A stretch of 64,000 nucleotides of DNA, from positions 46,458,030 to 46,522,029 of the forward strand of contig CAMZMU010000062.1 of NCBI GenBank assembly GCA_947311845.1. The letters are read 5' to 3'. Positions 57,331 to 64,000 of the stretch are shown here, piece by piece (the first letter of the stretch is position 1; the number at the start of each line of letters is the position of its first letter). Below the pieces are notes generated by a model, which worked only from the letters and a program-made list of their open reading frames with translations, did no database searches and was not told where the DNA came from. Both the position numbers and the translations under genes were made by a program. The DNA comes from Poa pratensis. Its lineage: Eukaryota > Streptophyta > Magnoliopsida > Poales > Poaceae.

Positions 57331-59352
57331 TCATTTGATATGTCATGCTAGGACTATAAGGAGTTGGAGAAGCTTGCTATCTATAAAGCTGAACCAGCTC
57401 AAGACCTTACCAACATAGGGTGGTTGTGTTAAACTATTCTTAGTCTCATCCTTAATCGGCTTAATGTCTAGAATGACATTAGGTTGTCCCAGATCTTTCG
57501 TTTCAATTTTTTTTGGATAGAAATGTAGGCTTCAATCACACATGAAAGTGGGCATTCTAATTCTGAAACACAGTTGGTGGCTCATAGTGCTATTTCTAGT
57601 AGATTTGGGCGTCATGTTTAGCTCCTCGATCCCCCTTATGGGTTTCGTATCCCTATTGAAATTCAGAGCGATAAAATGCCACTGGGTTCTAAAAATAAGT
57701 AATCTTACTCAAATTGCTGAAGGGGTGGATCATAGGGGGGAGGGGGGTCTAGCCCCTTCTGGCCCTCCTCTGTTCCATAAATTGCACGACTTTATGCTCA
57801 TTGAGGATCAAACTAAGAAAAGTGTAATGCTCAAAGTTTGATTTGTGTTTATCATAAGCGATGTTATTTCCACATCAAGCATAGAACATACACGTTGCCA
57901 ACTTAGTATTAGCCCACTAGAACATGCAAGAAGACGGTGAAGGAACCACTATAGTAGCAGTGCAAATGATTCGACGACAAGCTCCACATAAGCACCTGGG
58001 GTATGTACAAACATATATATTATAATACATGCAACTATAAAAAATTTAACTATAAGCTTAATAATGTGACTTGGTCTTCTCATTGTTACTATTTTCTCAC
58101 ATCTAACGGAATTAGAATAAAATATTGTATTTAAGGGGTGACGCTCAAGAGGGAACATATTATGGCTAAATTTAGCACATCAATGTATATTCTAATTATA
58201 TACCTGTTAGAAGTATATAACAAAGAATGCCACTTATTATGGTTAATTAAACTAAAAATGAAAGAGCATTGTACTAGTTAAGAATATTTCAATAAATAAA
58301 ATACAATGAGGTATAAAATTTAGTATAAATAATTTTCCAAGCCAAGACGTTACTTATATGGTCCTCGAGGCATGTATAGGTATAAAGTGAGAATCGCTTG
58401 CCTGGCACTGAGCAAAGTCCTCAGGAGGGTAAGAGTATTCATTGGACCGAGAGGAAACAATCAACAGTGAATGTAGAACACAATCAATACAAAGTAATTT
58501 AGTGCGCAAACATGGGATGATGCATGACAAGTTAATATCTGCACTATTTAAAGGTTAACATGCAAGATTCAATTTAATATGGGGCATTGCTATTTATAGA
58601 GCAATTTGGAAATAGTCCCCCACATGCAAAGATTTGATTACAACGTGATCCCATTTAATACGAAAATTAAATTTATTTAACATGCATGCAAATGCTATCA
58701 ATAGTAGGTTGCAATTTTAGCTTTAATTTGATATATCATTTGCAAAATTTGGAGTTGTAGGTATTATGTTATGCATTTTACAAATTTGCATAATTAATTA
58801 AATCATTTAGTTGTTTGTCCCCATTTTAAAATTATTCAAAACCAGAAACAATGTTCAAATTCAAATAGGTGACCTTTTATTTTATGAAAAATGTTTGAAT
58901 TATTTGAATTTGAATTACCATTTAAAAGCTATGACTTCTTTAAAACCAGGGCTTAATTGCGATAGGTTTTGAAAAACAAGGGGACTATATGAAAATCCAT
59001 CCAGATCTCGACCTGGACCATTTCTCACCGAGGCTAGCGCTAGTCGTGAGGCTGCCATGCGGCCCCAAGTACCATGCTGATGCTGACTGTGTGCGGGTGT
59101 GTTGCGGTGGCCTCCGCGGTACCAGTGGGGAGAAAAATGGTGGGTTTGAGCCCACCGGGTTCGAACTCGCGTCGTATGTAAATCCTTCCACGTGATCGGC
59201 GGCCATGAATCCTCCCCAAATTAACTTGTGAAGCACGGTACGTAAACCCTATTCGATCGGCGGGCTCAAGAGCAAAACGAAGGTGACTGGAATTCTCATG
59301 CGTCACCAAATCCATTTTTCGATATGGTTACATAAGAAAACTTTCTCAATAA
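57331..59352. other. No intact gene; degraded repeats
   Basis: 57331-57700 continues the decayed Copia region (remnant words only). 57850-59000 is AT-rich with no supported frame. 58990-59330 has GC-richer sequence with overlapping frames on both strands and no family. Confidence 0.4.
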
Positions 59353-59890
59353 TTTTTTTTTTGAAACGTGGCTGAAGCTCTGCTTTTTCATCGATTAAGT
59401 AGTAAACAAAGCCTAAGCCAAAAGGAAAAAAAAATCACATGCTCACAGATGTGCCCACGAAGGGGCACACACAAGGCTGCACAGAGACCAAAGGAAAAAC
59501 TAAGCAATAAGCTGCTTGAAATGCTTTGCGCCGGCCGCGATCCAATCTTGGCATTCATCCTTGATTTTTTGATACCACAATGGAAGGCGTAGAAAACTTG
59601 TTGTTGAACACTCTAATATTACGCTCCTTCCAGATTTCCCAGCAAACCAGAATGGTCACTGAAGGAAGCCCCTGGGCGAGAATCCAGCATGGCTGGTAAA
59701 GTGCTCTCAATGGTTGTCCACCCCGGCGACGGCGGATGGGGGCGGGCAGAACACTAGAGGTCAGCACAGCAGAACCAAGAGGCCATGGCTCCTCAAATTC
59801 GTTTTGAGTAGCGGCATCGGAGGAACATGTGATCAGCAGTTTCGGGTGAAGACTTGCAAAGCTGAGAGAGAGTAGTACTCTCCAAATACA
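59353..59890 (-). mobile_element. 5'-truncated LINE fragment with poly(A)
   Basis: The T-run at 59353-59363 is a minus-strand poly(A). The minus strand encodes VCWEIWKERNIRVFNNKFST and DECQDWIAAGAKHF, the C-terminal end of LINE ORF2. The right boundary is approximate and no target duplication was found. Confidence 0.7.
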
Positions 59891-60109
59891 CCACTGTCGC
59901 CGGTCGAAAAATTATAAAATTCATATACAGGTCAACTCTGATCCACTAATAATTGGATCATCTGACATCTCAATCCCTTTCAGCTAATCAAAAACTACTA
60001 GTTGAATCTAGTAGCGGTCCAAGGAGATAATAACTGAGACGCAGCAGAACATTGGCACACGATAGATGATGATTTAAGGTTCCCGCTCTTCAGTTCAAAT
60101 CCAGTACTG
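59891..60109. other. 3' flank of BAM9
   Basis: Short spacer between the LINE fragment and the BAM9 stop codon, containing the probable 3' UTR. Confidence 0.5.
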
Positions 60110-61888
60110 TCAGACTGCCTGCGCCTCCCAGCTGGCGTTGGCGTTCCCGGCGGCGGCCATCTGGCGCTCGTCCTCGTCCTCGTCCCACTCGCCGCAGACG
60201 ACGCTGCGCACGAACTCGGTGAAGTGCGGCCAGTGGTCGGGCGAGAAGAACTGCGCCCCCATGCGCTGGTAGGTGAAGTGCGAGGGCCTCATCCGCTCCG
60301 TGGTGAGGATGTTGCTCCTGATCCTGGAGAAGCTGCTGGTGTGCGTCATGACCAGCGACGCGTTCTCGCCGGCGATGCGTGCGCCGTGCCGCCGGCACGC
60401 GTTCTTGATCTGCACCATGAGCTGGTCCGGGCTGGACCCCGTGCTCCGGTGCTGCTTGTTCATGCACACGTCCATGCCGGGCACCACCATGGTGCAGCCG
60501 TGGCTGGCGAACACCTTGGCCACGGGGCTGTACCCGTTCTTCTTGTTGCTCTTGTAGAAGCCCGCCACCGCCTCCGCCGGCCGCGACTTGGCGCCGTGGA
60601 ACCAGTGCATGAACGGCACCTTCGCCGACAGCTCCACGGGCTTGCTGCCGAAGACGCGGCTAGCCATGCCCAGCACGCGGTCGCCGTGGCTCAGCAGCTT
60701 CCCGGCGTACCAGGAGAGGAAGAAGTCGCCGTAGGGGCTCTGCCACGACCCGCCCTGGTCGCGGAAGAATTCGCGCGCGTCCGGCGACTCGTGGTACCGG
60801 GGAGTGTCGTGCGGGCCGGAGAGCCCCCACAGCGGTTGGCCGAACGCCTCGGCGTGCTGCTTCAGCTGGGCCTGCATGTACTTGTCGTAGCACTGGAACT
60901 CGCCCACGCCGATGAACTTGGCCGCGTCGCTTCCCGGCGGGTACGACGGGTACCGGAGCTCGCCGTTCGGCCCCAGCCCCACAGTCACGTCCTGATCATC
61001 ATTGTTGGTAGTAGTTGGATTAAAGATGCATGCAGGGCAATGAAAATGGCGATGGCACATTTGTCTGGATTAATCAATTACGTACGGTGATGGTGGAGTC
61101 GAAGAGGTCCTCGAAGGCGTTGGCGAAGCTGCGGAAGAAGGCCTCGTAGCGCTGGAGCGGAGACAGGCCGGCGAGCACGGGGAGCTCGTCGACGGCGAAG
61201 GAGAGGCAGTCCTCGTGCCTGTTACCAGCACTATCTGTGAAGAGGATGTCCGGGTCGACGGCGGCTGCGGCGCCGACCCACGCCGGGAGCTTCGGCACGT
61301 TGCCGCCCGGGGAGCCGTGGATGCGCAGGGAGACGCGGAGGCTGAGGCCCTCGGCGCGGGCCATGTCGGCCACGGCCCGGTACCCGGCCCACGAGAACCG
61401 GTCCGGCGACTCCGGCTGCACCACGGACCAGAACACCTGCAGCTCCACGCCGTCGACGCCCAGGAGCTTCACGGCGCGTATCCCGGTCTCGATGCCCCTG
61501 GCGCTGTTCACCGCCGCGCCGTCCGTCACCGAGTTGATCGGCAGGCCCACGAAGAACCGCACCGTGCCCACGTCCTCCACCTGGCATGGCACGCATTTGA
61601 ACTGTCAGATTCGCGCCTTAGTTGAAGCCAATTAATGTATACTTTTACGATTTTCGCTGCGTAATTAAGTACTACCTGCCGCGAGTTCTTGCTGCCGCCG
61701 TGGTCGACGGCGCCGGTGGCCTGGCCGAAGAAGCCGCCGATCCCGGCGACGCTCAGGACGTCCCTAGGGCTGCCGCCGCGCCGCGCGCGCCCGAACTCCA
61801 CCCTGCCCGGCGCCGCGAGCCCGGCCCCTCGCATGCGCCTCTTTGAAGGCGACGCCGTGGCGGCGTGCTGTGTTAGCAGGGCCTCCAT
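60110..61888 (-). CDS. BAM9: Inactive beta-amylase 9, plastid-targeted (BAM9-like)
   Basis: Three exons (61888-61676, 61580-61086, 60991-60110) join in phase by GT-AG introns to give 529 residues, close to the usual BAM9 length. The first about 70 residues are Ala/Arg/Ser-rich, like a chloroplast transit peptide. The glycosyl hydrolase family 14 fold follows: VRFFVGLPINSV, GVDGVELQVFWSVVQ, VGLGPNGELRYPSYPPG, GDFFLSWYAGKLLSHGDRVL, TYQRMGAQFFSP. Blocks typical of BAM9 are present (GQPLWGLSGPHDTP, FRDQGGSWQSPYGDF). The first catalytic Glu context remains (GELRYP, Glu about 247). The HQCGGNVGD loop is changed to HGSPGGNVP (about 159), and the second catalytic Glu motif (LEMRD) is replaced by NASLVMTH (about 447). 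Family knowledge: BAM9 is a non-catalytic regulator linked to leaf starch breakdown. Confidence 0.93.
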
Positions 61889-62013
61889 GGCCTTCTAACA
61901 AGCTCGGTAGGGAAGGAGAAGAAGAGTCTCAAGATCGGGGACGTGATTGCGCGCGCGCTTTGCTTGGGCGTGTGTGGAGCTTAGCATCCGTGGGTTGCTT
62001 CCGGCCGGCGGGG

Positions 62014-62023
62014 TAATATTTAT
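62014..62023 (-). promoter_or_regulatory. Probable TATA box of BAM9
   Basis: The minus strand reads ATAAATATTA about 130 bp upstream of the ATG at 61888, in GC-rich surroundings. Confidence 0.45.
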
Positions 62024-62103
62024 GGGGGATTGCTGGCGGGAATGGGCAAAGGAGAAAAGAGCCAGCGAAACGCGCGGAGGGGCGGACAAGAACGTGGGGG
62101 GTA

Positions 62104-62850
62104 TGGGACACTAAGTTTAACTTCTGAAAATTTAGGGAAATGAAGTGCTATTATTGGTGAGTGCCCCTAATCCATAACTCTCACCTTCTTACAAAATTTG
62201 AACGAGCATGCACAAATGCGAACAAAAGAGATTTCATGGGATTTCATATTTTATTAATGGAAACAGGTGAAAAGCCCGGTTGGAAAAATCTGTATCGTGA
62301 ACTTAAGATTAGGAAAACGCTTCTGTACAGCCGGAGGCTCGCGCGTCTCGCAACCTCCGGTTCATACGCGCGACGCGTGTCCACGGTCGTGGCAGAAAAA
62401 GCTCTACCTTATCTCTACGCTGCATTTTCTTCGTGTGAGTCGCCACAAATATCACCACATTCACCGCCAGGCTCCGGCAAGGTGCGTCGCCGCGGCTCCC
62501 TGGCTCCTCCGCTGCATCCCCTCCCTCTAGGCTCCCGCCGCCGCGCTCCGTTCGGCTTCCTCCGCGGCGCCCCTCCCCCAGGCTCCCGCAGCCGCGCGCC
62601 CTAACCTGTCCCCGCGCGTCGGCCGCCCCTACTCCCTGCCTCTCCGCCGGCGAGGCACCTACTCCCTCCACGACCAGCTCGACCTGGCGCCATGGACGGC
62701 CGCCCTCCTCCACATCAAGCTCCACAAACCCCAGTTCGTCTTCCCAAGCTCCGGCGAGCTCTGCGCCGACGAGCCCACCTCTCTGCCCCAAGGCAAACAG
62801 ACGCCATGGCCTTCCTGCCGCGCACCATGCCGGCAAGCACCTAGGCGTTG
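62104..62850. other. BAM9 upstream region and GC-rich unknown sequence
   Basis: 62104-62440 is moderately AT-rich with no gene. From about 62470 the sequence becomes GC-rich with CTCCCGCCGCCGCGCTCCG-like words, similar to a LINE or gene leader. Frames are open on both strands and I do not call a protein. Confidence 0.35.
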
Positions 62851-63530
62851 CTGCCGAAGGAGAGCGGTTCTGCTCCCATGGGAGGGCGGCGGTGCTGCCG
62901 AAGGAGAGCGCTTCTGCTCCCATGGGAGGGCGGTGGTGCTTCCCAAATAGGAGGACGGTGCGGTGCTGTTGAAGGAGCGCGGCCGTGCTCGCATGGGAGG
63001 GCGCCGTTGCTGCCGAAGGAGAGCAGCTTTGCTCCCATGGGCGTTGCTTCCGAGCGCCACCGTCGTTGCTGCGGAGCGCCGCCGGCGTTGCTGCGGAGCG
63101 TCTTCGCCGTTGCTACAAAACCACACCGGCGTTGCTTCCGAGCGCCACCGCCGTTGCTGCGGAGCACCGTCGCCGTTGCTTCAAAACCACACGGGCGTTG
63201 CTGCCGAGCGCCGTCGCCGTTGCTTCAAAACCACACCGGCGTTGCTGCCTGGCGCCGCCGCCGTTGCTACAAAGACATGCCGACGTTGCTCCCGCGGGAG
63301 GGCAGCGTTGCTACCAAAGGAGGTCGACGTTGCTCCCATCGGACATCGCCGGTGCTGCCGAAGGAAGGCGTCGGCTTTGCTCCCGCCGGACGGCGGCGAT
63401 GCTGTCGAAGGAGGCCGGCGTTGCTCTCGCCGGGCGGCGGCGTTGCTACCGAAGAAGGGCGGAGGTGCTGCCGATGCAGGGCAGCTTTGCTCCCATGGGA
63501 GGGCGGCGGTTCTTCAGCGAGCTTTTTTGT
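62851..63530. repeat. GC-rich minisatellite-like repeats
   Basis: Imperfect units of about 30-60 bp containing GTTGCTGCCGAAGGAG, GCTCCCATGGGAGGGCGGCG and GCCGTTGCTGCGGAGC repeat throughout. Long frames on both strands (up to about 245 codons) follow from the repetition and GC content. Confidence 0.75.
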
Positions 63531-64000
63531 GCCGGTTGCAACTCCGGTGACCGGCGGACCGGCGACGGTCAGGCCCTGCATCTGAGCTGTGCGCGGGTGT
63601 GTGCGGGGAAGGGGTTGGATGGGACTTGTTTTTCTCCGTGGGGAAAAGGGAGACGCACATGCAGCGATGGTCCCTCGTTGACAACGCGAAGGGGACACGT
63701 GTCGCCCTCTCGATGCGGAGGATCGGGGCTTCCGATCCTCCGGGGGACGCTCAGCATGGCCCTTAAGATTATGTTGTCTCAGGATGAGACCATCTTTCGA
63801 GTAGAAATAAAGACTATATATACTGCAAGTCTGCAATTTTGTCAACAGATTTTGGAATGCCGTGTTGTTCAATGCCCATTGATTTTTACTGGTATCCAGC
63901 TCAACTTAATTTGTGATCGCCATTACTGGATTTACAGTGAACTGATTTGCATTGCTGATCTGAAAATTTTCACACTATCGAAATTTGATTCCAGGAAGCC
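63531..64000. other. No gene seen
   Basis: GC-rich sequence falls off after about 63760 to AT-rich DNA. There is a small palindrome-like stretch (GGATCGGGGCTTCCGATCC, 63719-63737). Confidence 0.4.

Noticed and set aside
60224..61625. Plus-strand frames of up to 288 codons opposite BAM9
   Set aside because: They are antisense shadows of the GC-rich third-position-biased BAM9 exons.
62848..63585. 245-codon and 195-codon frames in the minisatellite-like region
   Set aside because: Frames on both strands follow the repeat units, giving Arg/Cys-rich low-complexity products. No gene structure is visible.

Overview
The window looks like an intergenic-rich stretch of a large grass genome, almost certainly Triticeae (wheat, barley, rye or a relative). 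The evidence is nested CACTA transposons with CACTAGTAGAAA-type ends, an LTR retrotransposon with an Asp-tRNA primer site and TGATACGTCTCC-type LTR ends, LINEs with 3' poly(A), Stowaway MITEs with CTCCCTCCGT ends, and two plant nuclear genes with introns. There are no bacterial features. Most of the window is transposable element. I recognise two single-copy-type plant genes (a MUTE-like bHLH gene and inactive beta-amylase 9) and one short-chain dehydrogenase pseudogene.

Layout. 1-672: Copia RNase H remnant. 673-10416: complete CACTA element 1 (TSD TAA) with a broken TNP2 transposase and a broken second gene carrying a Ulp1-like protease domain. 10417-11050: old flanking sequence. 11051-17903: young, non-coding (LARD-type) LTR retrotransposon on the minus strand with 1.58 kb LTRs and one small frameshifted private ORF. 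17904-23668: low-copy sequence with an SDR pseudogene (19339-20062), a truncated CACTA end and a MITE. 23669-25074: truncated CACTA of the same family as the element at 50 kb. 25321-30757: 5'-truncated LINE (TSD CGGGATGAGTGAG). 30827-31748: short non-autonomous LINE-like retroposon. 31760-32751: GC-rich imperfect repeats. 32752-43312: complete CACTA element 2 (TSD ATT) on the minus strand. 43313-50231: gene-containing island with a small hypothetical gene, the MUTE-like gene (46184-46985), a Stowaway MITE and a Harbinger-like element. 50232-54401: non-autonomous CACTA element 3 (TSD AGT) filled by about seven copies of a 352 bp tandem repeat. 54402-60109: decayed LINE and LTR remnants. 60110-61888: BAM9 on the minus strand. 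62850-63530: GC-rich minisatellite-like DNA.

How the parts relate. The three CACTA elements have closely similar termini but different subterminal hairpin motifs (CACCGGTT, TCGCGGTT, TCCCGGTT). In both long elements the hairpin motif at the ends is repeated just upstream of gene 2, and the internal copy carries the same core as that element's own ends. This suggests that the motif and a DNA-binding protein evolve together and may link transposition to transcription. Element 2 carries two cargo genes that element 1 lacks. One encodes a predicted 149-residue coiled-coil, tail-anchored membrane protein placed between the transposase leader exon and the transposase. The other is a 163-residue Pro/Ala-rich acidic protein in a cassette bounded by 38 bp inverted repeats, which has replaced the transposase C-terminus. 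I consider these two genes the least described biology in the window.

The MUTE-like gene has a one-base frameshift in its C-terminal domain and a Gly-to-Val change in the HLH region, so it is either a decayed copy or contains sequence errors. BAM9 appears intact across three exons (529 residues), with one catalytic glutamate context lost, as expected for this non-catalytic family.
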